Below, piece after piece: positions 1-7,486 of a DNA stretch of 64,000 bases (the first letter of the stretch is position 1; each line of letters starts with the position of its first letter). The notes beneath the pieces were generated by a model that was not told the origin of the DNA, did no database searches, and was given only the letters and a program-made list of their open reading frames with translations. The DNA lies in assembly GCA_964347345.1 (NCBI GenBank), contig CAYFYB010000005.1, positions 1 to 64,000 on the forward strand, read 5' to 3'. This DNA is from JAJISG01 sp964347345 (GTDB lineage Archaea > Thermoplasmatota > Thermoplasmata > RBG-16-68-12 > JAJISG01). Both the position numbers and the translations under genes were made by a program.

Positions 1-64
1 CAGGCCATCAGACCAACGGCCTCGTGACACGAAACGGCCTGGATTGTCGAAGAAGAGTGAAAGT

Positions 65-550
65 ATGCAAGAGGAATCCACCACAAAGGTAGGGGACTTG
101 ACGCCTGCTTCAAAAAAAGTAGACGTCATAGTCAAGGTTCTCAGCCTGGGCGACCGGAAGACCATAGACTCGAAGTTCGGCGGATCACGCGACCTCGTAG
201 AGGCCGTTGTGGGCGACGAGACCGGGACGGTCACCCTGACGCTTTGGGAGGACCAGATCGACAGAGTGGCCTTGGATGAAGTCCTGGCCATCAACAACGG
301 TTATGTCACACTAGTGAGGGGCCACATGCGCCTCAACGTTGGGAAGTACGGCACCATGGATAAGTCCGAGGAGGACATTCCTGAGGTAAACACATCCGTG
401 GACATGTCGGCTCAGGAGTTCGAGAGAGAGCGCCGCGATTTTGGTCGAGGAAGGAGAAGCGGCTCGGACTTCGGCGAGAAAAGGTCCTACGGAAGAGGAC
501 GCCAGGATAGAGAAGGCCGAAGGCGGGGCCAGAGGGGACGCCGGTACTAG
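65..550 (+). CDS. OB-fold single-stranded DNA-binding protein (RPA/SOSS-B type)
   Basis: Predicted ssDNA-binding protein with one OB fold, acting in replication or repair. The core (about residues 10-100 from this start) has the pattern of archaeal SOSS-B/RPA-like proteins: GDLTP, SKFGGSRD, GDETGTVTLTLWEDQ, then NGYV and LNVGKYG. The tail is Arg/Gly-rich (several GRGR/RRG runs), a feature common in nucleic-acid binders. ATG 65 is chosen because homologues start a few residues before the TKVGDL segment. The frame is also open upstream through a TTG at 44 to the window edge, so a longer N-terminus cannot be excluded. A short T-run follows the stop. The fold call is firm; the exact partner is unknown. 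Confidence 0.85.
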   Translation: MQEESTTKVGDLTPASKKVDVIVKVLSLGDRKTIDSKFGGSRDLVEAVVGDETGTVTLTLWEDQIDRVALDEVLAINNGYVTLVRGHMRLNVGKYGTMDKSEEDIPEVNTSVDMSAQEFERERRDFGRGRRSGSDFGEKRSYGRGRQDREGRRRGQRGRRY

Positions 551-570
551 GTTTCCCAGTATTTTTCCCT
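551..570 (+). terminator. Possible T-run terminator after the OB-fold gene
   Basis: A run of five T (562-566) lies about 12 bases after the stop at 550. Archaeal termination commonly uses short T-runs without a strong hairpin. No hairpin is evident. Weak evidence. Confidence 0.3.
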
Positions 571-805
571 CGGCGGGAAGCGCAACCAGTCCGGTCACAA
601 CCGGTACTGCACCATAGTAACCAGGGGGCACCCGCGCGACCTGAGAACGGAAGGGGGTCAGCAAACGCTGTGGACGCTTCCCATCAACTTTCCAGGAACT
701 CTGCGCATCTCGTCTGCGACTAATTGGGGAGATTACTTCGAGAAACCGCAGGGTCGGTCCCCAAGGGGCGGACGACGGATAGATGCCATATGACCCGGGG
801 GCGTC

Positions 806-1144
806 TCAGCTGGGCAGCTCCTCCAGCAGAGACACCACAAAGTCCACCGCCATGTTCACCCACTTCGCCAGATCCTCATCAGTCTTGTAGCCCTTCGGGC
901 CCACGAACACAAATCCTCGAAGTGATCGTCCGGTGAAGTCCATGGGTCGGGCGTGAGGCTCCCTCATGGCCTCCTCGTAGTTATCAGGACCTACTCTCAC
1001 CAGAAGGTCGTCTCTGACTACGCCGAGGCACATCTTGCCACCCAGCATGAACGAAATCCCTCCGAACATCTCCTTTTCGGTTAGCCCTTCGCGCCCATGA
1101 AGGGATTTGCGTAGTCGCTCAGCGAGAGTTCCGTCGTATACCAC
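806..1144 (-). CDS. TfoX N-terminal domain protein
   Basis: Small 112-residue protein made of one TfoX_N domain. The diagnostic stretch KEMFGGISFMLGGKMCLGV (residues 24-42) is followed by LLVRVGP and MDFTGRSLRGFVFV. The family is widespread, with no established biochemical activity outside the bacterial competence regulator TfoX/Sxy. The GTG at 1144 has a good Shine-Dalgarno, GGAGGT, seven bases upstream. It stands alone: no close neighbour on the same strand. No TfoX C-terminal domain is present, so a competence role should not be assumed. Confidence 0.85.
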   Translation of the reverse strand: MVYDGTLAERLRKSLHGREGLTEKEMFGGISFMLGGKMCLGVVRDDLLVRVGPDNYEEAMREPHARPMDFTGRSLRGFVFVGPKGYKTDEDLAKWVNMAVDFVVSLLEELPS

Positions 1145-1370
1145 CCTGCTACCTCCCTCGGGTGTGCCTCCTCCCCAAAGGATTCAGAAACATAACACCT
1201 TTGCCCTCTCGGCTTGGTCGGAGTGGAATTCGGTCAACAAGATCCTGGGAGATCTTCGCTAGACTCCGTGGGGCAATTCTGCGATAGGAGTGTAGCGGGA
1301 GAGAACAAGAGAACGGGAAGGGAAGAAGACGAGAGCAGGTGTGTCTCCTTCCCTTCGGTCGTTGCCGGGC

Positions 1371-1772
1371 CTACCGAGGCATGATCACCGTGTCGATTAC
1401 GTGGATGACGCCGTTCTCTGCCTCGATGTCTGTCTTCGTGATCATTGCGTCATTCACTCGGATGTTGGTTCCCGCTCTGATTGTGACGCTCTGGCCTTGG
1501 ACGGTCTTGAGCGAAGACATATCGGCCACGTCGGCCGCCATGATCTTCCCCGGTACCACATGGTACGTCAGGACTTCCTTCAGCTTGGGTTGGTTCTCCA
1601 GTAGGCCCTTTACTGCTCCTTCTGGCAGCTTGGCGAAGGCGGCATCCGTGGGGGCGAAGACCGTAAAGGGCCCCTCACTTGCAAGCGTCTGCACCAGGTC
1701 AGCTGCCTCAATAGCTGCAACCAGGGTCCTAAAGGCCCCGGTCTTCTCTGCAGTCTTGACGATGTTTTCCAT
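1371..1772 (-). CDS. Fasciclin (FAS1) domain protein, single domain
   Basis: 133-residue protein consisting of one FAS1 domain: FTVFAPTDAAFAKLP (about residues 37-51), LTYHVVPGKI, then INDAMI/VIHVIDTVI-type C-terminal strands. FAS1 domains are usually extracellular adhesion modules, but no signal peptide or membrane helix is visible. It resembles the single-domain microbial FAS1 proteins. ATG 1772 is chosen over upstream in-frame starts because GGTGAT lies eight bases before it and a TATA-like box (1809-1816) sits about 40 bases before it. The promoter carries the TAGTGCCTAAAAG element that also precedes the cobalamin-binding regulator gene, suggesting shared control. Confidence 0.88.
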   Translation of the reverse strand: MENIVKTAEKTGAFRTLVAAIEAADLVQTLASEGPFTVFAPTDAAFAKLPEGAVKGLLENQPKLKEVLTYHVVPGKIMAADVADMSSLKTVQGQSVTIRAGTNIRVNDAMITKTDIEAENGVIHVIDTVIMPR

Positions 1773-1808
1773 TCTTGAATCACCGTGACAAGAACGAGAA
1801 GCTATCGG

Positions 1809-1816
1809 TATATAAT
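1809..1816 (-). promoter_or_regulatory. TATA box of the FAS1 gene
   Basis: Minus strand reads ATTATATA. It would place the transcript start near 1786, giving a short leader containing the GGTGAT ribosome-binding site. Confidence 0.55.
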
Positions 1817-1849
1817 GGTGCCGTCCAGCTAGCTCATAGTGCCTAAAAG
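1817..1849. promoter_or_regulatory. Shared upstream element, copy A (TAGTGCCTAAAAG)
   Basis: The 13-mer TAGTGCCTAAAAG occupies 1837-1849, about 20 bases upstream of the FAS1 TATA box. A partial second half (GGTGCC, 1817-1822) sits 21 bases away in the same orientation, about two helical turns. The identical 13-mer recurs at 2778-2790 and an 11-base match at 5220-5230. Candidate operator; function inferred only. Confidence 0.5.
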
Positions 1850-1876
1850 CCATCGCAGTCGGGCCCAGAATGACTC

Positions 1877-2731
1877 CTATGACCTGCCCACAACAACCCT
1901 ATCTAGAAAACCCAGCGTGTCTGGCCCCGCTATACGGACTCCCCGCGGGAGATCCTCAAGACCGCCATCGGTAACCGCGCGACCACCCACACCTACGCGG
2001 ACCTCCGGTGAACTGTTCTGAATAGCCGCTATCAGCCGCCTGACGGAGGGGAGATGCTCCGACATCGTCACGGAGATCAGGACGAGTTCAGGCCTCCTGA
2101 ATTCCACGAAGGAGGCTGTCGATCCGGTGGGTGCGGAGTCCGATATGTCAAGGACCTCGCACCCCCTGTTCAGGAGGAGGCCCTTCAGAACCTGTGCTGC
2201 GAACTTGTGCCTTTCCCCATCAGGCGTGCAGATGATGGCCATCCCCCGCTTCCTCCCGGTCCACGTGATGGCATCATTCAGCTCGGCCATGATCTGGGCC
2301 ATGGTGTTGGTCGCCAGGTGCTCGTGACTGACGTAGATCTCCCTACGCGCCCACAGCTCCCCTACATCGTGCATGGTGGGGGTAATGACATCGACGTAAA
2401 GCTGGTCCACTCCTAGGGCCTTCAGGCCCTCTCTCGCGGCGGCCCTCGTACTGGCCACATCGCCCTCAAGGATGGAGGCCAGAAGTCGCTCCTTGAGGAC
2501 GAGGACCAACCTGGCTCTCCTGTGAGAGTTGAGCACCGAGTTTCTCAATATGAAGGCTTTTACCCTCTCGTCCTGGTGCTCCGGCGGGACATCGTCCAGC
2601 TTCACCTCTCTCGCGGGCCCCAGGTACTTCAATATCCGTTGCCTCGAAGTCCTCTTGACGGGGTCCCACCGACTTTCCACGAGATAGGCGTAATCCTTGC
2701 CCTTGATTTTCTTGACCCGAATGAAGGCCAC
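1877..2731 (-). CDS. Cobalamin-binding CarH-like photoreceptor/regulator with a non-MerR N-terminus
   Basis: 284-residue protein. Residues about 75-150 form a B12 cap domain and about 160-284 a B12-binding Rossmann domain. Seen directly: W127 followed by nine residues and E137-H138, the W-x9-EH motif described for adenosylcobalamin photoreceptors of the CarH family, and G172-E-R-H175, matching the GExH lower-axial-ligand motif. The residue after W127 is Ala, whereas Thermus CarH has His there for light-state bis-His ligation. The first 40 residues (FIRVKKIKGKDYAYLVES, RQRILKYLG) are basic and are not a MerR helix-turn-helix; similar segments start some archaeal proteins and transposases. GTG 2731 lies 26 bases after a TATA box, so the mRNA is probably leaderless. 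Light sensing and DNA binding are inferred. Confidence 0.8.
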   Translation of the reverse strand: MAFIRVKKIKGKDYAYLVESRWDPVKRTSRQRILKYLGPAREVKLDDVPPEHQDERVKAFILRNSVLNSHRRARLVLVLKERLLASILEGDVASTRAAAREGLKALGVDQLYVDVITPTMHDVGELWARREIYVSHEHLATNTMAQIMAELNDAITWTGRKRGMAIICTPDGERHKFAAQVLKGLLLNRGCEVLDISDSAPTGSTASFVEFRRPELVLISVTMSEHLPSVRRLIAAIQNSSPEVRVGVGGRAVTDGGLEDLPRGVRIAGPDTLGFLDRVVVGRS

Positions 2732-2752
2732 GAAGGGGAATCCCGAGATGGC

Positions 2753-2760
2753 GTATAAAG
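2753..2760 (-). promoter_or_regulatory. TATA box of the CarH-like gene
   Basis: Minus strand reads AACCTTTATAC, a BRE plus TATA arrangement centred about 26 bases before GTG 2731, which predicts a leaderless transcript and supports that start. Confidence 0.65.
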
Positions 2761-2765
2761 GTTAC

Positions 2766-2790
2766 CACTTCATCAGACTTTTAGGCACTA
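2766..2790. promoter_or_regulatory. Shared upstream element, copy B (inverted)
   Basis: Minus strand carries TAGTGCCTAAAAG at 2790-2778, identical to copy A and 17 bases upstream of the CarH-like TATA box. A weaker half (AGTGGTAA, from about 2769) lies 20 bases closer to the promoter. The element overlaps the stop codon of the upstream oxidoreductase gene. Confidence 0.5.
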
Positions 2791-3681
2791 GACATCTCTT
2801 CTGAGGGCAAGCCTGATGGCCTCCCGATAGGACGTGAGCGGGGTCGGGATCAGCCCCTGGATGTGGTTCTCCCTGCACACCACCTCGTTCTTCAACCCAT
2901 CTATCAAGGGTCTGGCAACTCGGGAGGGCACGTCCGTTACGAGGTCCACCCAGTAGGACGACAGACGGGGCGTTAGCACGGGAATCCCGAAGATGTACCT
3001 CCTCTTCTTCATCACCTCTGCGAGAGTCAGCATCATCTCGCGATATGTCAGTATGTCGGGTCCGCCGATGTCAAAGGACCTGCCGACAGTTTCATCGACC
3101 TCGAGACATCCTCTGAGGTAGGCTAGGACATCCCTCAGCGCAATGGGCTGAGATCGGACCTCGACCCACTTCGGGGTGACCATGACCGGCAACCTCTCCA
3201 CGAGCTGACGCAGCATCTCCCACGAGGCTCCTCCGTGACCCAGGATGATGGCCGCCCGCAGAGTGGTCGTCGGGACCTTCCCGGAGGCCAATATCCTCCC
3301 CACCTCGGCCCTGCTTGTCAAATGCCTCGAGAGATCGGAGCCCGTCTCTCCCAGACCACCGAGGTAGATCACCCTCTCCACGCCTGCCACTTCAGCAGCT
3401 TCCAAGAAATTTTCTGCCGCCGCTTTATCCCGATCAGCGAAGGCGGGGCCGTCCATCATGGAGTGGACGAGGTAGTAGGCGGTGTCGATGCCCTGAAGAG
3501 CAGATGGCAGCGAGGCAGGCTCCAGCAGATCCGCCCTTCTGACCTCGGTCCCTGAAGACTCATATTCCCATGGACGGCGGACTAGGGCGCGGACTCTGTA
3601 GCCCTTAGCCTTTAGAGACGTCACCAGATGGCGCCCAATGAAGCCGGTGGCACCAGTAACACCGATGAGACGGTCCCTCAT
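2788..3681 (-). CDS. NAD(P)-binding oxidoreductase of the NmrA/YbjT atypical SDR group
   Basis: 297-residue Rossmann-fold protein. GVTGATGFIGRHL near the N-terminus is the TGxxGxxG dinucleotide motif, followed by VRALVRRP (NADP-type basic residues) and RVIYLGGLG. The catalytic YxxxK of classical SDRs is not obvious, which fits the atypical NmrA/YbjT-like group. The frame stays open far upstream, but ATG 3681 is taken because it overlaps the stop of the preceding membrane-protein gene as ATGA, indicating translational coupling. It is the last gene of a three-gene unit with the 147-residue membrane protein and the 345-residue exported protein. Substrate unknown. Confidence 0.82.
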   Translation of the reverse strand: MRDRLIGVTGATGFIGRHLVTSLKAKGYRVRALVRRPWEYESSGTEVRRADLLEPASLPSALQGIDTAYYLVHSMMDGPAFADRDKAAAENFLEAAEVAGVERVIYLGGLGETGSDLSRHLTSRAEVGRILASGKVPTTTLRAAIILGHGGASWEMLRQLVERLPVMVTPKWVEVRSQPIALRDVLAYLRGCLEVDETVGRSFDIGGPDILTYREMMLTLAEVMKKRRYIFGIPVLTPRLSSYWVDLVTDVPSRVARPLIDGLKNEVVCRENHIQGLIPTPLTSYREAIRLALRRDV

Positions 3682-4121
3682 AGCCACACCGCCAGCAAGC
3701 CAAGAAACGTCCCATATACGACGTGGCCTGCGAGGCTGAGCATCGCTGGAAGGCGCCCCCGCGGGTGCCTCCAGGGCCTCACCCCGGTGACGGGCTCGTG
3801 AATTGCCAGGCCTATGAGCCAGAGCACTATACCGAAGCCGAGGCCGAGAACAGGGGCCCCGGATGCCAGGCCCGAGGCCTCCAAGGCGAGCAGGAAGGCC
3901 ATCCCGGCGAGTCCACCGTGAAGGAAATGGAGGAGGAGACCAGGGAGCAAGAGCTTTTGTGGCGGACCCCCTAGCAGGCGGGCAGACAGCGCCTGATTCT
4001 CGTGCCATTCCAGGACACTTATCAGGCCCCACTTTCTCCAGGCTGGGAACTCCGTTAGTGCCATCACACCAGTGGCAGCGATGCCTGCGGCAAACCCGTG
4101 GAGAAGTGTGGTTGCGACCAT
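3678..4121 (-). CDS. Small polytopic membrane protein
   Basis: 147-residue protein with about four hydrophobic helices: residues 5-22, 58-82 (LLLPGLLLHFLHGGLAGMAF), 88-108 and 128-146. Conserved-looking His residues sit in helix 2 (LLHFLHGG) and in AIHEPVTG, but no family is recognised. The stop overlaps the start of the NmrA-type oxidoreductase (ATGA) and the gene lies ten bases after the 345-residue exported protein, so the three are probably co-transcribed. A role as a membrane partner of the oxidoreductase is only a guess. Confidence 0.7.
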   Translation of the reverse strand: MVATTLLHGFAAGIAATGVMALTEFPAWRKWGLISVLEWHENQALSARLLGGPPQKLLLPGLLLHFLHGGLAGMAFLLALEASGLASGAPVLGLGFGIVLWLIGLAIHEPVTGVRPWRHPRGRLPAMLSLAGHVVYGTFLGLLAVWL

Positions 4122-4131
4122 GTCGTACTCA

Positions 4132-5169
4132 CTACCCCGCTCCTTCAGGAGTCGAAGCGATGGCGGCCCTCTTGGACAAGGGGAGGAGGCCCGCCGCGAC
4201 CGCCAGGGCTGGCCCTACCAAGAGGCCCGCCCATACGACGAGGCCAGCGATTCCCAGGACGACCATGGTGAGTCTGCTACGTCGGTCAAGATCCACTTCC
4301 CTCCTCAAAGAGAGCCGGACGACACCCGTGCCAAGAAGCAACGGGATCGCCACAAAGACCATCGTGATGACGACCTCGGAGGACAGGGGCGCCTGGGTCA
4401 GAGAGAGCACCATCTGGTAAAGAGTAACAGCACCGGTTCCAAGGAAGAGCAAACCAGCGAGTGCGCCTAGCCAGGCAAAGGGCTTCCTCGAGGCATTGAC
4501 AGCCTTCAGCCTCGGAGCTAAAAGCACAAGGCCGGCAACGAGGACAAGGAACATGGGTGCCAGAATAAGGAGGAGATTCTGTCCCTCCCACATGTACACG
4601 CCAATGAGGCTGACTGGCGTCAGAATCCACTCGTCGATGGTGAAGGCCTCTCTCTGCCCGACGACGAGGCCGTAGTTACCGCCCTGCTGGGTGGAGATGA
4701 CCGCCACATAGTACGTGCCGCTGGTGGGTGCTGACAGATCGAGTTCGCCTAAGGCGTAGAAAGTACTCGGGGAGAAGGGCTCATAGGTGGCCTGCGGAGG
4801 GAGACGACCCTCGATGAGCAGAGTACCGTATCCAGGGGGGACCTCCAGGTCGACGGGGATGCCTTCCGACTCTGGCAGGCTGGGTCCCATCAGTACCAGA
4901 CTGGGTGTGAAGTCTTTCCCGCCCTCGAAGAGCGGGATGATCAGGCCGAGGTAGATCCGCTGGCCAGCCTGGGCATCGAACTGATAGTAGTGTGGGTGTC
5001 CAGAATGGAGCTCCCCATAGATAACCCAGGATTTGGTCGGATCAGAGATCTCGTAGGCATCTGCTAGGCTCTCCTCACCTTGTGGCTGTAGAGGTACGTG
5101 AGCCGTAACGCTCGGGAGAAGGGCTGTTATCAGGAGGATCGACAGTACTGTCACGGGACGACGCATCAT
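4132..5169 (-). CDS. Exported membrane protein, extracellular beta domain plus C-terminal helices
   Basis: 345 residues. An N-terminal signal peptide (about residues 4-23, RPVTVLSILLITALLPSVTA) is followed by an extracytoplasmic domain to about residue 185 with a bacterial PPC-like pattern (HPHYYQFDAQAGQRIYLGL, SGTYYVAVIS). Four or five transmembrane helices follow (about 200-215, 232-255, 268-288, 300-330). No enzyme motif is visible. ATG 5169 lies about 27 bases after a TATA-like box (5193-5200). It is the first gene of the unit with the 147-residue membrane protein and the NmrA-type oxidoreductase. The shared TAGTGCCTAAA element lies upstream of its promoter. Confidence 0.72.
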   Translation of the reverse strand: MMRRPVTVLSILLITALLPSVTAHVPLQPQGEESLADAYEISDPTKSWVIYGELHSGHPHYYQFDAQAGQRIYLGLIIPLFEGGKDFTPSLVLMGPSLPESEGIPVDLEVPPGYGTLLIEGRLPPQATYEPFSPSTFYALGELDLSAPTSGTYYVAVISTQQGGNYGLVVGQREAFTIDEWILTPVSLIGVYMWEGQNLLLILAPMFLVLVAGLVLLAPRLKAVNASRKPFAWLGALAGLLFLGTGAVTLYQMVLSLTQAPLSSEVVITMVFVAIPLLLGTGVVRLSLRREVDLDRRSRLTMVVLGIAGLVVWAGLLVGPALAVAAGLLPLSKRAAIASTPEGAG

Positions 5170-5192
5170 GTGGGCTTCAACAGGGCAAGGGC

Positions 5193-5200
5193 ACTTAAAT
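5193..5200 (-). promoter_or_regulatory. TATA-like box of the membrane/oxidoreductase operon
   Basis: Minus strand reads ATTTAAGT, centred about 27 bases before ATG 5169. A second AT-rich candidate (ATAAATTTA, about 5207-5215) is less well placed. Confidence 0.5.
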
Positions 5201-5231
5201 GTGTCCTAAATTTATGACCTAGTGCCTAAAT
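5201..5231. promoter_or_regulatory. Shared upstream element, copy C (direct repeat)
   Basis: Two halves in the same orientation: GTGTCCTAAAT (5201-5211) and TAGTGCCTAAAT (5220-5231), with their GTG triplets 21 bases apart. The better half is 19 bases upstream of the operon's TATA-like box, the same placement as copies A and B. It could in principle also act on the divergent SixA gene. Confidence 0.5.
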
Positions 5232-5332
5232 CGACCCTGGGTCCTTCAGCCTGGATCACGCCCATTCCCTGAGTTCAGCACCCAATACTTTGAAGAGATG
5301 CCTTGGGTATCCGAGCCGACGGGAGGGTTATC

Positions 5333-5803
5333 GTGCAGCTCTATCTAGTTCAGCATGCAGAGGCCAAGATGGAGAGGGAGGACCCAGATCGACCGTTGAC
5401 GGAAAGGGGGCGTGAAGACATTCGCAGGGTTGCCAGTTATGTCGCCGAGAACATTGAGGTCCGGGTTCACCAAATCCTCCACAGCGGCAAGTCCCGGGCG
5501 AGGCAGACAGCGGAGGTCCTCGCGGAACACCTTCATCCCCCTGGTGGAGTCCAGCAGACAGAAGGCTTGTCCCCCTTGGACGAACCCGAGATTCTGGGGA
5601 AGGAGATGGCGGACTTTGCGGGAGAAGTGATACTGGTGGGTCATCTCCCGCACATGGAAAGGCTCGCAGGCTATCTGATATGCGGGGATGAGGGGGTGAA
5701 ACCTGTGGATTTCAAGAACGGTGGTGTCGTGGCTCTCACCCGGGAAGAATCTGGGCTGTGGTCCGTTAAGTGGATCATCATCCCTGAGATTCTCCCGAAG
5801 TGA
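5333..5803 (+). CDS. SixA-type phosphohistidine phosphatase
   Basis: 156-residue histidine phosphatase-superfamily protein. The catalytic motif near the N-terminus reads LVQHAEA (His8), a QHA variant of the usual RHG, followed by RPLTERG, ILHSGKSRARQTAE, and VGHLPHM with the second catalytic His. Length and layout match SixA, which dephosphorylates phosphohistidine on signalling proteins. GTG 5333 is chosen because GGAGGG lies five bases upstream and the protein would start directly at the first strand; a TTG 30 bases upstream has no such support. It stands alone on this strand, divergent from the membrane-protein operon. The substrate in this organism is unknown. Confidence 0.85.
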   Translation: MQLYLVQHAEAKMEREDPDRPLTERGREDIRRVASYVAENIEVRVHQILHSGKSRARQTAEVLAEHLHPPGGVQQTEGLSPLDEPEILGKEMADFAGEVILVGHLPHMERLAGYLICGDEGVKPVDFKNGGVVALTREESGLWSVKWIIIPEILPK

Positions 5804-5916
5804 GACCGCAGCTCCCGGTCCTAGGCACCCGGCTGTGAGGGGCGTGAGGTATGATTCGAGGCCACTCCGCGCACGTGAAATCTACTTTCGTGGGACCTCG
5901 AGAGCGGCGGGGACAT

Positions 5917-6606
5917 CTAAGTTGGCATCCTGGTGGTGCCTTCCTGGGGCTGAGGTCTGGGTACTCGTGTTGAGAGGTAGACGCCCGCGGAGAGAAGGAC
6001 TATCCCCAGGAAGTCGGTGAAGGGGAGGAAGAAGGGCAGGGCGAGTCGAGCAAGGGTCCCGCCCACAGCGGGCGTCAACGCCCCGAGGGTTATGAGGAGG
6101 GCGAACAACTTCCTGGACTTCACGAAGCTGTAGGCGGCCCCCCCGATGAAGGTGATACCGCCGGGTATGTTGATGAAGAATGTCCACATCCGCACGCTGG
6201 AAGGGAAGGCCAGGCCCCCGATTACGGCTTGCGCCAAGAGGCCCTCATCGACGGCTGCGAAGGAGACGAAGTAGGCGAAGATCGCCGTCAGGGCCACTAT
6301 GTATGTAACGAAGGCGAGGTAGATTCGCCTCTTCGGCATAATCAGCCCAAGGGTGCCAGCCCCAAGATATCCGGCTAGGGCGATGGCTGAGAAGTAGTAG
6401 AGCTTGTACAAGGGCACAGTCCATCCTATGAGGATGGCATAGCCCTGACCAAAGGCGGAGATTCCCCAGAAAGCGAGGCCCAGGGCCCAAAGGAGGTGGT
6501 GTAGGCGTCTTCCCTTGTAGTACTTGAAGAACATCGTGGCGGCGATGGTTGAAGCGACGGAGCCGACGAGGAGAGACAGGACCCATTCGACCGTCATCTC
6601 CGCCAT
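5917..6606 (-). CDS. Seven-helix membrane protein of unknown function
   Basis: 229 residues, almost entirely hydrophobic, with about seven predicted helices (starting near residues 7, 38, 66, 96, 121, 146 and 190) and a short polar C-terminus. Layout and sequence (GRRLHHLLWALGLAFWG between helices 1 and 2) resemble the N-terminal seven-helix sensor modules found on some archaeal and bacterial kinases, but no kinase or other signalling domain is attached. ATG 6606 is 26 bases from a TATA box reading CTTATAAAC, so the mRNA is probably leaderless. No operon partner. Function not recognised. Confidence 0.72.
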   Translation of the reverse strand: MAEMTVEWVLSLLVGSVASTIAATMFFKYYKGRRLHHLLWALGLAFWGISAFGQGYAILIGWTVPLYKLYYFSAIALAGYLGAGTLGLIMPKRRIYLAFVTYIVALTAIFAYFVSFAAVDEGLLAQAVIGGLAFPSSVRMWTFFINIPGGITFIGGAAYSFVKSRKLFALLITLGALTPAVGGTLARLALPFFLPFTDFLGIVLLSAGVYLSTRVPRPQPQEGTTRMPT

Positions 6607-6627
6607 GCCGTAGCTACGTTTCCGGTT

Positions 6628-6636
6628 GTTTATAAG
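6628..6636 (-). promoter_or_regulatory. TATA box of the seven-helix membrane protein gene
   Basis: Minus strand CTTATAAAC, centred 26 bases before ATG 6606; predicts a leaderless transcript. Confidence 0.6.
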
Positions 6637-6745
6637 GGTGGGTAGCTAATCCGGCGACACACATCAAGAGCTGACCGGACAGAAGCGTATATGAATTCAA
6701 GAGAGCGACAGCCTTCGTAGCGGAGAGGCCTTGCAGAGATGCATG

Positions 6746-7153
6746 TCACTTTGAAGCACTATACGGACCTGGCAGAAGGTCCATGGCCTTGCACTTCCTC
6801 ACGTCTCCATTCTCAACAAAGATGACGGAAGTGTCGGGACCGTAGAAGCTTATCAGCTCCCTGCAGGTGCCGCATGGGGAGAGGATCCTGGGATCTTTGC
6901 CGCCTCCCATGGTCACAGCCACAATACAATCGAACTCCCTTTCGCTGTTAGAGGCGGCAGCGCCGATGGCCACTGCCTCGGCGCAGATATCCACCCCACT
7001 AGATTCTAGATGCACACCAGTGAAGACCCTCCCAGACTTAGCCCTCACGGCAGCTCCCACGTGATGTCGTCCCGGAACGTAGTTCCGGCGAATCACTGAT
7101 GTGGCCGCTTGGATGAGTTCCTCATCCTTCTCCGTCAGTTCTAGATATCTCAT
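6746..7153 (-). CDS. cdd: Cytidine deaminase
   Basis: 135-residue zinc-dependent deaminase of the small tetrameric cytidine deaminase type, converting cytidine or deoxycytidine to the uridine form in pyrimidine salvage. Catalytic motif C57-A58-E59 (zinc ligand and proton-shuttling Glu) and P93-C-G-T-C97 (two more zinc Cys) are both present with correct spacing. Length is typical. The first ligand is Cys, as in the three-Cys tetrameric enzymes, and not His. Blasticidin-S-type deaminases share this architecture, so the base substrate is likely but not certain. No operon partner is evident. Confidence 0.88.
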   Translation of the reverse strand: MRYLELTEKDEELIQAATSVIRRNYVPGRHHVGAAVRAKSGRVFTGVHLESSGVDICAEAVAIGAAASNSEREFDCIVAVTMGGGKDPRILSPCGTCRELISFYGPDTSVIFVENGDVRKCKAMDLLPGPYSASK

Positions 7154-7291
7154 ACTCGGTTTGGGGAAGGACTTCGAAGCTTTTGACTTTGTCTCTCAGG
7201 AATCGTACCTGATACGATTGACGGCCGAAGCACTTGTTGTCAGGCAACAGCCAGGACACCTGTCAAACGACGCCGACTCATCCCCCAGACG

Positions 7292-7486
7292 CTAACCCTG
7301 ATCTGACTTTCTCTCTCGGGAGTCCTCGGGCCTCAGCGCTGCGCGCCGGGTGATCTCCATGGAGCAGGACTGATGCGTCGAACAGTATTGCTCACAGGCC
7401 GCAGCCAAGGTGTGGTCGTCGTAGCCAAATCCGCACTCTTCACACAGGTACAGGCGTCTGCCAGATTGGAAGTGTTTCATTACCAT
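7292..7486 (-). CDS. Small Cys-rich zinc-binding protein
   Basis: 64-residue protein with six Cys: YLCEECGFGYDD at residues 13-24, then AACEQYC, then SCSMEI. The spacing suggests a treble-clef-like or short zinc site. Similar small proteins occur in archaea and bacteria, but no function is established. ATG 7486 has a strong GGAGGT five bases upstream; a second ATG is six bases further in. It overlaps by seven bases the end of a possible upstream 61-codon frame and may be coupled to it. Confidence 0.72.
   Translation of the reverse strand: MVMKHFQSGRRLYLCEECGFGYDDHTLAAACEQYCSTHQSCSMEITRRAALRPEDSRERKSDQG

Noticed and set aside
1877..2731. Transposase remnant, because the first 40 residues resemble IS1634-type N-termini
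   Set aside because: The rest is a complete cobalamin-binding protein, and no terminal repeats or target duplications of an element are visible.
3682..4032. Fusion of an extra N-terminal region to the NmrA-type oxidoreductase
   Set aside because: The frame is open, but the peptide is Pro/Arg-rich and overlaps a convincing membrane-protein gene in another frame; the ATGA overlap marks the real start.
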